64,000 bases of DNA from Gemmatimonadales bacterium. Lineage in GTDB: Bacteria > Gemmatimonadota > Gemmatimonadetes > Gemmatimonadales > GWC2-71-9. The stretch covers positions 124,001 through 188,000 of the forward strand of contig JAWKQM010000007.1 in assembly GCA_041390145.1 (NCBI GenBank), written 5' to 3'. Each line of letters begins with the position of its first letter. Within the stretch, counting starts at the first letter, position 1. The notes beneath the pieces are model-generated. The model worked only from the letters and a program-made list of their open reading frames with translations. It ran no database searches and was not told where the DNA came from. The position numbers and the translations under genes were made by a program. Below are positions 1 through 8,837 of this stretch, piece after piece.

Positions 1-1
1 C

Positions 2-1108
2 CTCGGGAACACGGAGGAAAAGCTTTCCTCGCACCTGCGCAGTCGCCAGGAAGTGGGGGAGATCCTGCGGGAGTCCGGGGTACCGGTGCTGGAATTCCGG
101 GCGTCCATCGTGATCGGGTCAGGGAGCCTCTCCTACGAAATGATCCGCTCCCTGGTGGAACGCCTGCCGGTCATGGTGACGCCCAAATGGGTAAAGGTGC
201 CGGCCCAGCCGATCGCCATCGACGACCTGCTCGCCTACCTGGTGGAAGCGCTCACCCTTCCGGTCTCGGCGTGTCGCATCTACGAGATCGGGGGCGCCGA
301 CCGCATGTCGTACGCCGAGGTCATGCAGGTCTATGCGAAGCTTCGCGGCCGGAAGGTCTGGATGATTCCCGTGCCGGTGCTCACGCCCTATCTGTCGAGC
401 CTCTGGCTCGGGCTGGTCACTCCGCTCTACGCGCGGATCGGTCGCAAGCTCCTCGAGAGCGTGGTGCATTCAACAGTCGTCCGGGATGACACCGCGCTCA
501 GGGTGTTCACAGTCCGCCCAATGGGGGTGGCGGACGCTGTCCGGCGCGCCCTCGTGCGGGAGGACCGGGAGATCGCGGCCACGCGCTGGTCCGACGCGCT
601 CTCTTCCGGTGGCGAGCAGCCCTCCTGGGGCGGTGTCCAGTTTGGTCCGCGACTGGTCGACTCCCGGACGATTCGAGTCGCGGTGCCACCCGACCAGGCG
701 TTCCGGCCGATTCAACAGATTGGCGGAGAGACGGGGTGGTACGCGTGGGACTGGCTCTGGCATGTTCGCGGCTTTCTCGACTTGCTGGCCGGCGGCGTCG
801 GGATGCGCCGCGGCCGACCCTCGCCGACGGCGCTGCGGGTCGGTGATGCGGTTGACTTCTGGCGCGTGGAGGCGGTGGAGCCGAACCATCTCCTGCGACT
901 CGCCGCCGAGATGAAGCTGCCGGGCCGGGCCTGGCTGGAGTTCGAGGTGACAGGCGACGCGTCTGGCTCGACGATCCGGCAGACCGCGAGCTTCGACCCG
1001 GTGGGGCCGCTCGGCCGCGCCTACTGGTACGCCCTGTATCCGATGCACCAGCTGGTATTCGGTGGGATGTTGCGGGCGATCGCACGGACGGCGGCCCGCA
1101 CACCCTGA
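2..1108 (+). CDS. NAD(P)-binding SDR/NmrA-type protein with C-terminal DUF2867, 5' truncated
   Basis: The frame is open from base 2, so the gene begins before the window; an internal GTG at 53 is probably not the start. The visible N-terminal part resembles the C-terminal half of an extended SDR/NmrA-like NAD(P)-binding domain, with EFRASIVIGSGS and a later YEIGGADRMSYAEVM segment. The last ~150 residues look like DUF2867, with RTIRVAVPPDQAF and WYAWDWLWHVRGFLD. This two-domain architecture is known in conserved bacterial proteins whose substrate is not settled. The nucleotide-binding Gly motif lies outside the window. It is convergent with the M16 pair, and a shared hairpin follows the stop. 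Confidence 0.8.
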   Translation, partial: LGNTEEKLSSHLRSRQEVGEILRESGVPVLEFRASIVIGSGSLSYEMIRSLVERLPVMVTPKWVKVPAQPIAIDDLLAYLVEALTLPVSACRIYEIGGADRMSYAEVMQVYAKLRGRKVWMIPVPVLTPYLSSLWLGLVTPLYARIGRKLLESVVHSTVVRDDTALRVFTVRPMGVADAVRRALVREDREIAATRWSDALSSGGEQPSWGGVQFGPRLVDSRTIRVAVPPDQAFRPIQQIGGETGWYAWDWLWHVRGFLDLLAGGVGMRRGRPSPTALRVGDAVDFWRVEAVEPNHLLRLAAEMKLPGRAWLEFEVTGDASGSTIRQTASFDPVGPLGRAYWYALYPMHQLVFGGMLRAIARTAARTP

Positions 1109-1128
1109 GACTGCCGCAGCCAGGATAC

Positions 1129-1164
1129 GACGAAGGGCCGACGAGACATTGCCGGCCCTTTGTC
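1129..1164. terminator. Bidirectional terminator hairpin
   Basis: An inverted repeat has arms GACGAAGGGCCG (1129-1140) and CGGCCCTTTGTC, pairing at 11 of 12 positions plus one G-T, around a 12-base loop. It lies between the convergent SDR/DUF2867 gene and the M16 peptidase gene and can serve both strands. T-runs are short on both sides. Confidence 0.6.
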
Positions 1165-1169
1165 ATCTC

Positions 1170-2612
1170 CTAGGGCGCCACCGGGAGGCCGTCCGGCGTT
1201 CGCAGGATGACCGGTCCGAGGCCCAGTGCCTCGAGGCCCGGTCGGATCTTTTCGGCGTCCCCGACGACCACGATGTACACGTGGTTCGGGTCGATGGTGG
1301 TCCACGCCACCCGCTGCACGTCCGCAGCGGTGACCGCCAGGACCTGCTTTACGTAGCTGTCGTACCAGGTCAGAGGAAGGCCGTACGTAGTCACCTCAGC
1401 AATCTGGCCCGCCATTTCCCTCGTCGTCTCAAATGCCCCCGGCAGGCCAAAGGCGATGTAGTTCTTCGCCCGGGTGAGTTCCACCTCGCTCACCGGCTGG
1501 TCGCGAATGGCGTTGAGTTCCACGAAGAACTCGACCAGTGAACTGTCGGTCACGTTTGTCCGGACCGCGGCGGTGGCCCGGAAGGGGCCCGGAACCGGGT
1601 CGTAGCTGAATCCGGACCTGGCCCCATAGGTGTAGCCGCGCGTCTCGCGGAGATTCTGGTTCAGTCGGGAGGAAAAGGAGCCCCCCAGAATGGTGTTCAT
1701 CACCTCGATCGCTGCATAATCGGGGTCGGTGCGGGAGACACCGGGGCCGCCGATGATGATGACGGATTGCGCCGCGCCGGGCTTGTCGACCAAAAAGATC
1801 GCGCGGCCGGCGGGCCGGCTCACCGCCGGTGCCGCCGGCGGCTCGGGTGTCGCCTTCTGAGCGGGCTTCCAGTCGCCGAATCGACGGGCAATCTCCGCTT
1901 GTGCCTCCGCCAGGGAGATATCCCCCGTGATGATGAATTCTGCCTGATCAGGCCTGGCCACCCGCTGCCAGAAGTCACGGACCACGGCCGAATCGAGCTG
2001 GGCGGTTGCGGAGGAGTCCCCTCCGAGCGGCCGGTGGTAGGGATGCGGATCGGGGAACACGATCGACATGAACGCGAGGCTGGCAAGGCTGCTCGGCTGG
2101 TCCCGCTGCTGGAGAATCCTGGCCAGGCGCAGATCCCGTTCCCGGGCGATATCCGCGGCCTTGAACGACGGGTGGAGGACCAGGTCGGCAACGAGGTCCA
2201 GTGCCGGCCCGATCGTGCGGCGCGGGGCGTTGAGGGTCACGTAGAGGTAGTTCCAGTCGGCACCGGTGGACAGATCGGCACCGAGAAACGCGGCCTCGGC
2301 CGAGATCTCAAAGGCAGTGCGCGATCCCGCGCCTTCGTCGAGCATGCCTGCGGTGAAGGTGGCGAGCCCTGGCATGGTGCCGTCCAGGCGGCCGCCGCCC
2401 TTCAGCAGGAGGTTCACCTGGACCAACGGCACCTCTCGCATGGGAACGACCCGAAGAGTGATCCCGTTCGGCAGGCGTGCCTGCTGCACCGCCGGCAGGG
2501 CCAGGCCGCTCGGGGGCGGGACGGCCGGAGCCTGGCTCCGGTCGAAGTCCTGCGCCGCCAGAATCGCCGGGCAGAACGCGGCAAGTACGAGGGCACCGGT
2601 GAGGGGCTTCAC
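1170..2612 (-). CDS. M16 peptidase-family protein, non-catalytic subunit type
   Basis: A 480-residue exported protein: the signal peptide ends near AILAAQ, followed by the M16 N-terminal fold (LPNGITLRVVPMREVP) and the M16 C-terminal domain. Where active members carry HxxEH this protein has GLATFTAGMLDEG, so the zinc ligands are missing. It starts at GTG 2612, overlapping the upstream M16 stop by four bases, with a GGGGGA element before the start. In known two-subunit M16 enzymes one partner is catalytic and the other helps form the chamber. I infer a periplasmic heterodimer with the product of the upstream gene. A free-standing inactive paralogue is the alternative. Confidence 0.88.
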   Translation of the reverse strand: MKPLTGALVLAAFCPAILAAQDFDRSQAPAVPPPSGLALPAVQQARLPNGITLRVVPMREVPLVQVNLLLKGGGRLDGTMPGLATFTAGMLDEGAGSRTAFEISAEAAFLGADLSTGADWNYLYVTLNAPRRTIGPALDLVADLVLHPSFKAADIARERDLRLARILQQRDQPSSLASLAFMSIVFPDPHPYHRPLGGDSSATAQLDSAVVRDFWQRVARPDQAEFIITGDISLAEAQAEIARRFGDWKPAQKATPEPPAAPAVSRPAGRAIFLVDKPGAAQSVIIIGGPGVSRTDPDYAAIEVMNTILGGSFSSRLNQNLRETRGYTYGARSGFSYDPVPGPFRATAAVRTNVTDSSLVEFFVELNAIRDQPVSEVELTRAKNYIAFGLPGAFETTREMAGQIAEVTTYGLPLTWYDSYVKQVLAVTAADVQRVAWTTIDPNHVYIVVVGDAEKIRPGLEALGLGPVILRTPDGLPVAP

Positions 2613-3982
2613 GGTGTTCCCCCGTTCGCCGCGGCCGCGAGTTCCGGCTTGCCCTGGGGTACGACACTCAGCATCACCCGTGGCGCCAGGAGGTATCGTT
2701 CCGTCACCCGTTGAATGTCCGCCGCCGTCACGGCCCGATATCGTGCAAGGTCCGCGGCGAATCCGTCGGCCGTGCCCGTCCTCACGTAGTAGCTGTTGAG
2801 CATGTCTGCCTTCCGGTTGACCGCCTCCAGTTGTCGCAGCATGTCTGTCTCGGTGGCGTTCATGGCCTGCTCCATTTCCCGCGCGGAAGGCCCCTCCGTG
2901 GCCAGCCGGCGGAGCTCATCCTCGATGACGGGCTGCACCTCGGCGAGAGTATGGTTTGGTCGGGCGGTCGCCACGATCCAGAACTGGCCTGCGAGTCGCA
3001 TCCCGTCCTGATAGCTGGAGACCGAGGAGGCGATCTGCTTGTCGTAGACCAGCGCCTGGGTGAGGCGGCTGGTCTTGTCCCCGGTCAGCAGATAGGCGAG
3101 CAACTCCAGCGCCGCGTCGTCGGGCGCAAACGCCGGGGGGGTCGGCCAGACGTCATACACGCGGGGGAGTTGCACCCGGTCCTCCAGCACCCCCACCGTA
3201 TCCCGGGGCAAGGAGGTGTTCGGTGCGATGCCCCGTTCGATGGCCGGCCCGCGCGGGATCTCTCCGAAATATTTGCGGGCCAGCTGCATCACCTCGGTGG
3301 GGTTCACGTCACCCGCAACCACCAACGAGGCATTGTTCGGGGCGTAGTAGCGACGGAAGAACTCCTTCACGTCCTCCGTGGAGGCGGCGGAGAGATCGGC
3401 CATCGAGCCGATCACGGGCCAGGAATAAGGGTGGCTTGACGGATAGAGCATCCGGAGGATCGTCTCGGTGGCCAGCCCGTACGGTTGGTTCTCATAGCTC
3501 TGCCTGCGCTCGTTCTTCACCACATCACGCTGGAGGTCGACTTTGTCCGGGGTCATGGTGGGGAGCAGCCAACCCATCCGGTCCGCCTCCAGCCAGAGCA
3601 TGAGCGGCATCGCGGTGGCGGGACCCCACTCGAAATAGTTGGTGCGGTCTTCGGTCGTGGATCCGTTGTTGTCGGCTCCGGCCGCCTCGAGCAGCCGGTC
3701 GAACGCGGGGTACTCGGCATTCTCGGAGCCCATGAACATCAGGTGCTCGAATAGATGCGCGAACCCGGTCCGCCCGACCTTCTCATCGCCCGACCCCACG
3801 TGGTACCACACATTCACCGAGACGACCGGCACCGAGCGGTCCTCATGGACGATGATCGTGAGCCCGTTGTCGAGGGTGTCCACGGTGACCGGCACGCGAA
3901 GGACCGTCGTCTGCGCGGCCACCTGGGGGCCGAGTAGCATGCCGATCAGCAGTCCACAGCCTGAAATGGTTGAACGGATCAC
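2609..3982 (-). CDS. M16 zinc peptidase, catalytic subunit
   Basis: An exported insulinase/processing-peptidase family zinc protease of ~457 residues. HLFEH (about residues 76-80) supplies the two His ligands and catalytic Glu, and the Glu in VKNERRQ about 78 residues later fits the third ligand. The signal peptide ends near QVAAQ. I chose GTG 3982 because AGGAG lies about 7 bases upstream; an in-frame ATG at 4033 would add 17 poorly signal-like residues. It is the first gene of a two-gene operon with the zinc-less M16 partner, the stop and start being shared. The substrate is unknown; peptide degradation in the periplasm is the likely role. Confidence 0.92.
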   Translation of the reverse strand: MIRSTISGCGLLIGMLLGPQVAAQTTVLRVPVTVDTLDNGLTIIVHEDRSVPVVSVNVWYHVGSGDEKVGRTGFAHLFEHLMFMGSENAEYPAFDRLLEAAGADNNGSTTEDRTNYFEWGPATAMPLMLWLEADRMGWLLPTMTPDKVDLQRDVVKNERRQSYENQPYGLATETILRMLYPSSHPYSWPVIGSMADLSAASTEDVKEFFRRYYAPNNASLVVAGDVNPTEVMQLARKYFGEIPRGPAIERGIAPNTSLPRDTVGVLEDRVQLPRVYDVWPTPPAFAPDDAALELLAYLLTGDKTSRLTQALVYDKQIASSVSSYQDGMRLAGQFWIVATARPNHTLAEVQPVIEDELRRLATEGPSAREMEQAMNATETDMLRQLEAVNRKADMLNSYYVRTGTADGFAADLARYRAVTAADIQRVTERYLLAPRVMLSVVPQGKPELAAAANGGTP

Positions 3983-4147
3983 GGAAGCGCTCCTGGCGGT
4001 TGCATCGATTCGGGGAATTTGAGCCGGCCGCACCAGATTTGGCTAGGGCCTGCCTGCTCCGGGGACCGGATGGCACTCGCACGGCATCGGTGTATGCTTG
4101 TGAGGGTTCAGATGAGCATCGCGCCCGAAGGCAGAGGAGCCTGATCG

Positions 4148-4747
4148 ATGACTGCCTCAACAGTGGCACCGAATCGCCGCTCGGCGCACGCCGCCCTGAC
4201 CGCCGCCGGTGGTCTCGGCATCGTGGCCCTCCTCCTGCCATTCACGCTGGACACCTCGCCCTACGGGGCCCTGACGGAGTGGGGACTCTGGCGCCTGGTG
4301 CTCCCGGCGTTCCTCGTGGCGTTCATCCTGCCTGCCTCCCTCCGCTGGATGACGGCCGGTACCTTGTCCGGACGGGCACGAAGCATCGGGTATGCCCTCG
4401 CCGCCGGGGCGGCCGTGCTCATCCTCCTCTCTTACCTGCAGCTGGAAGCCTGGCCCGACGGCCCCGCCCAGTGGGTGGCCGTCGTGGGGCCGGTGCTCAT
4501 TCTCGGGTTCGGCGCGACCCTCCTCGTGCGAACCAGGGGCCCCGGTCGGCTCGGCGGGTACACCCCCATCATGGCACTCCAGGTGGTGTACATCGCGAAT
4601 GCCATGCTGGCGCTCGGGGCATCCTTCCCCGACTGGCAGGTCGGCGCCTACTGTATCGTGGTCACGATCATGGCGTACGCACTCCAGATCGACCTGGTGC
4701 GTCACACGCCTGGTTCCTCCATCGCAGACGCGAGCGGGGACCCGTGA
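4148..4747 (+). CDS. Conserved membrane protein of unknown function
   Basis: A 199-residue hydrophobic protein that I do not recognise. It has about six predicted transmembrane segments: around residues 15-33, 48-65, 78-95, 106-125, 138-158 and 162-180. AGGCAGAGGAG precedes the ATG. There is no conserved charged or metal-binding motif in the membrane segments that would suggest a transport or catalytic role. It is divergent from the M16 operon and shares a ~165-base intergenic region with it. Confidence 0.65.
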   Translation: MTASTVAPNRRSAHAALTAAGGLGIVALLLPFTLDTSPYGALTEWGLWRLVLPAFLVAFILPASLRWMTAGTLSGRARSIGYALAAGAAVLILLSYLQLEAWPDGPAQWVAVVGPVLILGFGATLLVRTRGPGRLGGYTPIMALQVVYIANAMLALGASFPDWQVGAYCIVVTIMAYALQIDLVRHTPGSSIADASGDP

Positions 4748-4900
4748 TCTGACGGCGCCTGTTCGGTACAGGGATCCGGCCCCTAGCGGAATCTCCTGAT
4801 ACGGGACAGAATTTTTACTATTATTCAAGCCTGGTCTGCCCGTGACGGAATTCACCTGCGATGTCGTGCCTGTCACGTCCACCTTGATGGAGAGCCTCCT

Positions 4901-5173
4901 ATGCCGACGTATATCATCGAACGCGTGGTCCCCGGTGCCGGAAGTCTTTCGATGGCCGATCTCAAGGGCATCAGCCAGAAGTCCTGCAGCGTCCTGTCCG
5001 AGCTGGGACCCACTATCCAGTGGCAGCATAGCTACGTGGTCGGCGACATGATCTACTGTGTGTACGACGCGCCCAACGAGGCGATGGTCCGCGAGCATGC
5101 GAAGATGGGAGGGTTCCCTGCCAACAAAGTGTCCGAAGTGAAGGTGATCATCAGCCCGAAGACCGCGGACTAG
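4901..5173 (+). CDS. DUF4242 (SCO4226-like) small protein
   Basis: A 90-residue protein with the DUF4242 pattern: start PTYIIERVVPGAG, middle IQWQHSYVVGDMIYCVYDAPNEAMVREHAKMGGFPAN, read here as two adjacent blocks, and end VKVIISP. The family is a ferredoxin-like alpha-beta barrel; one Streptomyces member (SCO4226) binds nickel. Conserved His residues (QWQHS, REHAK) are present. No partner gene indicates a pathway. The AT-rich bases 4811-4826 upstream could hold a promoter -10, but no convincing -35 is visible. Confidence 0.8.
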   Translation: MPTYIIERVVPGAGSLSMADLKGISQKSCSVLSELGPTIQWQHSYVVGDMIYCVYDAPNEAMVREHAKMGGFPANKVSEVKVIISPKTAD

Positions 5174-5210
5174 GCGGCGGCCTCGACTCCCACTGGACAC
5201 GGAGCGCACC

Positions 5211-5675
5211 TTGGAACTACGCACTCCTGCCGCCGGCCACCGACGATTCGACCAGATGGCTGGTACCTGGGAAGGCGAAGAGACGATGTACCCCTCTCCC
5301 TGGGATCCGCAGGGTGGCACCGCGATCGGCCAGACGGTCGGCCGAGTCGCGGTCGGTGGCTTCGCGCTCGTCATCGATTATCAGCAGACGCGAGACGGGG
5401 TTGAGACGTTTTCCGGCCACGGTGTCTACACCTTTGACCCGAAGTCAGAGCGCTACGCCATGACCTGGGTCGACTCGATCGGCTCCCCGCCGGAATACTT
5501 TATCGGTACATTCACGGACGACGTTCTGGTATTGGGCCACGCTGGGCCCCCGATGCATGTCCGGATGCGCGCAGACTACTCACAACCCGACCGCATCGCA
5601 TCCTCGATGGAAATGTCGGAGGACGGTCGCAGCTGGAAGAAGCTGTTCGACGCCGACTACCACCGGGTGGGGTAG
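5211..5675 (+). CDS. DUF1579-family protein
   Basis: A 154-residue soluble protein. The opening GHRRFDQMAGTWEGEE and later YTFDPKSERYAMTWVDS pattern match the DUF1579/lipocalin-like beta-barrel family, whose function is not established. It starts at TTG 5211 with GGAG upstream; no in-frame ATG gives a better start. It is immediately followed by a broken exported gene whose surviving C-terminal part looks like the same family, so the two may be remnants of a tandem duplication. Confidence 0.72.
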   Translation: MELRTPAAGHRRFDQMAGTWEGEETMYPSPWDPQGGTAIGQTVGRVAVGGFALVIDYQQTRDGVETFSGHGVYTFDPKSERYAMTWVDSIGSPPEYFIGTFTDDVLVLGHAGPPMHVRMRADYSQPDRIASSMEMSEDGRSWKKLFDADYHRVG

Positions 5676-5734
5676 GGCGGGCATATGCGGGCCGCGTGAA
5701 TCGAGGCACGACTCTCCTCACAATGGAATCCAGC

Positions 5735-6105
5735 ATGCGAACTCTGCTGTTCGCCGCCGCACTGGTTGCCCCTGTCGTTGCCGCGTCGGCCCAGACACCC
5801 GCCGACCCGACCGTGATGGAGCGTTCCGTGGACCAATCTTCATCAACGAACAGCAGGGGCTGATCGAGATGGTCTCGGTCGGGGCCGACGGCCGCCTCTG
5901 GGAGATGACTGGCCCGCTCGGCGGGGAGGTCCGCACCACGCCTCCATTCCAGACGGCCGATGGCGGCACCAGCCAGCTCCGCTTCACGCGCTACAACGTG
6001 TCGGCCGACGCCTTCGAGTCGAAGATGGAGTACACGGTCGACGGTGGGCAGACGTGGTTGCCGGGGAATCACCAACAATTCCGAAGGGAGGTGTCGCCCC
6101 CATGA
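5735..6105 (+). pseudogene. Broken exported DUF1579-like gene (frameshift, probable internal deletion)
   Basis: ATG 5735 opens a good signal peptide, MRTLLFAAALVAPVVAASAQ, followed by PADPTVMERS. The frame then hits a stop at 5861-5863. From about base 5830 another frame continues with INEQQGLIEMVSVGADG and runs to a TGA at 6105, ending in a normal-looking domain (DGGQTWLPGNHQQFRRE). The exported N-terminus and the domain C-terminus are therefore out of frame, and the gap between them is much too short for a whole DUF1579-like domain. I infer deletion plus frameshift. The stop at 6105 overlaps the next start (ATGA). Confidence 0.65.
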
Positions 6106-6509
6106 TGTGCTTCCGAGCTGCGACGGTCACGATGGTAGCCGCCGTCCTTTGTCTTGTCGCTCCCCGTGGTGCGGCGGCCCAGTCGATCCCGATGCCGACC
6201 GAATGGAGCACTCACTACGCCTGGTTCCTGGTGGCGAATCCAGCGTACGTGAGCCAGGGCGAGGAGGCGGAGGCCGCGCTGACCAACGCCCATATCCAGT
6301 ACCAGTTGCAGTTGCACGCGGAAGGCCATGCCATCGTCGCCGGCGGGTTTGCGCCGTTGGCGGGTGATCCGGTGATCGGACTGACGGTCCTCCGTGCGGC
6401 GACGCAGGAGGCGGCACAGGCGCTCGCTGACGCCGATCCCGCCGTGCGGGCCGGCCGGTTGCTTGCCCGGGTACGGACTTGGTGGGTGCCGACGGAGCAA
6501 CTGCCCTAG
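6102..6509 (+). CDS. Exported YCII-related domain protein
   Basis: A 135-residue protein with a signal peptide ending near RGAAAQ and a YCII-like ferredoxin-fold domain (HYAWFLVANPAYVSQG, LQLHAEGHAIVAGGF, DPAVRAGRLLARVRTW). I chose ATG 6102 because AAGGGAGG lies about 12 bases upstream and the signal peptide then begins directly; an upstream ATG at 6054 would place coding sequence inside the neighbouring frame. Cytoplasmic YCII proteins include small dehalogenase/lyase-like enzymes; an exported version has no assigned role. Confidence 0.72.
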   Translation: MMCFRAATVTMVAAVLCLVAPRGAAAQSIPMPTEWSTHYAWFLVANPAYVSQGEEAEAALTNAHIQYQLQLHAEGHAIVAGGFAPLAGDPVIGLTVLRAATQEAAQALADADPAVRAGRLLARVRTWWVPTEQLP

Positions 6510-6626
6510 AGTTCGGCACGCGGTGGCTCTGCGGACCGGACTGACGCGTTCCACTTCGCGACTGTGCGAATCCGCCCCGCCCGCTCGTCACGATGGATAG
6601 ACCATCCATGTGAGCGGGAGCCGCCA

Positions 6627-7076
6627 ATGCGGGATCAGCACCGCAGCAAGCAGGAACTGATCAACGAGAACACCGATCTCCGCAAGCAGGTGGCCGACCT
6701 GAAGCAGGCCGCCAGTGAGCGCCGCCGGGTGGAAGACACCTTGCGGCACGATCGCGAACTCCTTCGCGCCCTCCTCGACCAGGCCCCGCATCCCCTCTGT
6801 CTCCTCGACAGCAACGCCGTGCCGCTCCTGGTCAACCGCGCGTTTGCCGAGCTGTTGGGGTACCGCTCACCAGGAGAGCTGATCCGTCTGGGCAGCGCAC
6901 TTGGGCTCGTGTTCGGTGACCCCTCACGTGCAAGTGGGCAACCAGGTGGGATGGCCAGCGAGATCACCTTCCGCCGCAGCGACGGCGGCGCGCTGACCAC
7001 CCCCGTGCTTTCGACCGTCGTGCCCCGCACCGATCTTCTCGCCATCACGGTGTTGACCAACCAGCAACTGGTCTGA
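6627..7076 (+). CDS. Coiled-coil plus PAS domain protein
   Basis: A 149-residue soluble protein: a heptad-rich N-terminal coiled coil (residues ~5-45, KQELINENTDLRKQVADLK) followed by a single PAS domain (LLDQAPHPLCLLDSNAVPLL, then FAELLGYRSPGEL). No output domain follows, so it would act as a stand-alone sensor or adaptor. ATG 6627 has GAGCGGGAG upstream; the earlier ATG at 6564 is less likely. No kinase is adjacent. The ligand cannot be read from the sequence. Confidence 0.72.
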   Translation: MRDQHRSKQELINENTDLRKQVADLKQAASERRRVEDTLRHDRELLRALLDQAPHPLCLLDSNAVPLLVNRAFAELLGYRSPGELIRLGSALGLVFGDPSRASGQPGGMASEITFRRSDGGALTTPVLSTVVPRTDLLAITVLTNQQLV

Positions 7077-7112
7077 GCCTCGCGGCGGCGTCGTCGAGCG
7101 CTAGATTGGAGG

Positions 7113-8399
7113 GTGGCCACACCCGCGCAGCCTACCCTCGTTCGTGCCCTCGGCCGGCGCGACCTCACTGCCTTTGCCGTCAACCGTGTTATCGGTGGCG
7201 GCATCTTCGGCATTCCTGCCATCCTTTACCTCGCCGTCGGCCCCTTCAGTGTGTGGGCCATCGTCCTCGCCGGTCTGGTGGTCCTCGGCGTGACACTCTG
7301 CTTCGCCGAAGTGGGCAGCGCCTTCCGGGACACGGGAGGGCCGTATCTCTACGCGTACGAAACATTCGGCCCCGTCGTCGGGTTCGAGATCGGTTGGCTG
7401 ATGTGGGTGACGCAGCTCGGTGGTTTCGCCGCGGTCACCAACCTCTTTGTCGACTATCTCGGCTGGTTCGCGCCGACTCTCTCGACCGGTCCCTGGCGGA
7501 TCGCCATCATCACCGGTCTCGTCGTCCTGCTCACCACGATCAACGTCCTCGGCGTGCGGCGCGCCGGAACCGTCAACAACATTGTCACGCTTGCCAAGCT
7601 CATCCCGCTCGCCCTGTTCGTGCTCGCCGGGTTGTTCTTCGTCGAGGGGGCCCGGCTGATTCCCTCGGCCGTGCCGGCACCCGCCGCGCTCTCTGGCGCC
7701 GTGCTGCTCGCCATCTACGCCTTCAGCGGCTTCGAGGTGCTCGGGGTGCCCAGCGGCGAGGTACGTGATCCGGAACGGACGATTCCGTTCTCCTTCCTGG
7801 CCGGTCTCGGCATCGTGGCGCTCGTCTATGTGGGGGTACAGGTGGTGGCGGTGGGGACGCTCCCTGATCTCGGACACTCGGCCCGCCCGCTGGCGGACGC
7901 CGCCGAGCGCGTCTTCGGGCCCGTCGGTGCCCTCGTGATGGTCGTCGGCGCACTGCTCTCCACACTCGGAGTTGCGCACGCGATCCTCCTCGGGGCCGGC
8001 CGGATGCCGTTCGCCATGGCCGAGCGCCGCCAGCTGCCGGCGCGGATCGCCGCGGTGCACCCGCGCTACCAGACCCCGTACCTGGGCCTCGTGGTGTCGG
8101 GAGTGGGCATGCTCCTCTTCACGGTCGTGACCACCTTCGCGTCCGCCGTCTCGATCACGGTGGGCCTGCGGGTCATCGTCTACATCGTGACCTGCGCGGC
8201 ACTGCCTGTATTGCGCCGCGACGGCACGCGGTCGCCGGCCGCTTTCCGCGCCCCGGCCGGGACCGCCCTGGCAATCGCCTGTGTGCTCGTGTGCCTCGGT
8301 TTGCTGGCGTCGCGACCGAGGGGGGATATCATACAACTGGCCGTCGTGCTGGCACTCGGCTGGCTGGCGTGGCTGGCGGCGTCCCGCCGCGGCAACTGA
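7113..8399 (+). CDS. APC-superfamily amino acid permease
   Basis: A 428-residue inner-membrane transporter with about 12 hydrophobic segments. The first helix carries the APC-type glycine-rich break (VIGGGIFGIPAILYL), and CFAEVGSAFRDTGGPYLYAYETFG is the family's conserved second/third helix region, given here as consecutive parts. It probably exchanges or imports amino acids by proton or antiport coupling; the substrate is not readable. The start is GTG 7113. A GCTAGATT element ends at 7107, so the mRNA could be nearly leaderless, with GGAGG directly against the start codon. Confidence 0.9.
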   Translation: MATPAQPTLVRALGRRDLTAFAVNRVIGGGIFGIPAILYLAVGPFSVWAIVLAGLVVLGVTLCFAEVGSAFRDTGGPYLYAYETFGPVVGFEIGWLMWVTQLGGFAAVTNLFVDYLGWFAPTLSTGPWRIAIITGLVVLLTTINVLGVRRAGTVNNIVTLAKLIPLALFVLAGLFFVEGARLIPSAVPAPAALSGAVLLAIYAFSGFEVLGVPSGEVRDPERTIPFSFLAGLGIVALVYVGVQVVAVGTLPDLGHSARPLADAAERVFGPVGALVMVVGALLSTLGVAHAILLGAGRMPFAMAERRQLPARIAAVHPRYQTPYLGLVVSGVGMLLFTVVTTFASAVSITVGLRVIVYIVTCAALPVLRRDGTRSPAAFRAPAGTALAIACVLVCLGLLASRPRGDIIQLAVVLALGWLAWLAASRRGN

Positions 8400-8418
8400 C
8401 TCTGCTCAGGAGGCGCAC

Positions 8419-8832
8419 ATGGGTCGTTCGATTCTTGGTGTCCTCGCCGGACTGGTCGTCGGAATGGTGCTGGTCGCGCTGGTTGAGACGCTCGGCATGC
8501 GGTTGATTCCTCCGCCGCCCGGGATGGACCCGACGGATCCCGCATCGATCGCCGCCGCGATGCGGAATCTCCCCGTCGGATCATTCCTCTTTGTCCTCGC
8601 CGCGTGGTTCCTGGGCACCGGGGTCGGCGCCAGCACGGCGATGCGGTTCGCCAGAAGCGACGCGCGATGGCCGGGCCTCGTCGTCGGGGGTGTCATCCTG
8701 GTGGCCACCCTGTACAATCTCTGGGTCATCCCTCATCCGTTGTGGGTGGCGGTGGTCGGCGTGGTCGGCATCATCCTCATCACGCTCGTGGCTGCCCGGC
8801 CGCGCGGCACGGTCACCAGCCCAGGGGAGTGA
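8419..8832 (+). CDS. Small membrane protein, unknown function
   Basis: A 137-residue protein with four predicted transmembrane helices (residues ~5-25, 53-72, 84-100, 105-122) and a short polar tail. CAGGAGG precedes ATG 8419. The Pro-rich loop after helix 1 (LIPPPPGMDPTDP) resembles a loop seen in several uncharacterised bacterial membrane proteins. It sits 5 bases before a LemA-family gene and probably shares its transcript. I do not recognise a function. Confidence 0.65.
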   Translation: MGRSILGVLAGLVVGMVLVALVETLGMRLIPPPPGMDPTDPASIAAAMRNLPVGSFLFVLAAWFLGTGVGASTAMRFARSDARWPGLVVGGVILVATLYNLWVIPHPLWVAVVGVVGIILITLVAARPRGTVTSPGE

Positions 8833-8837
8833 GCCCG

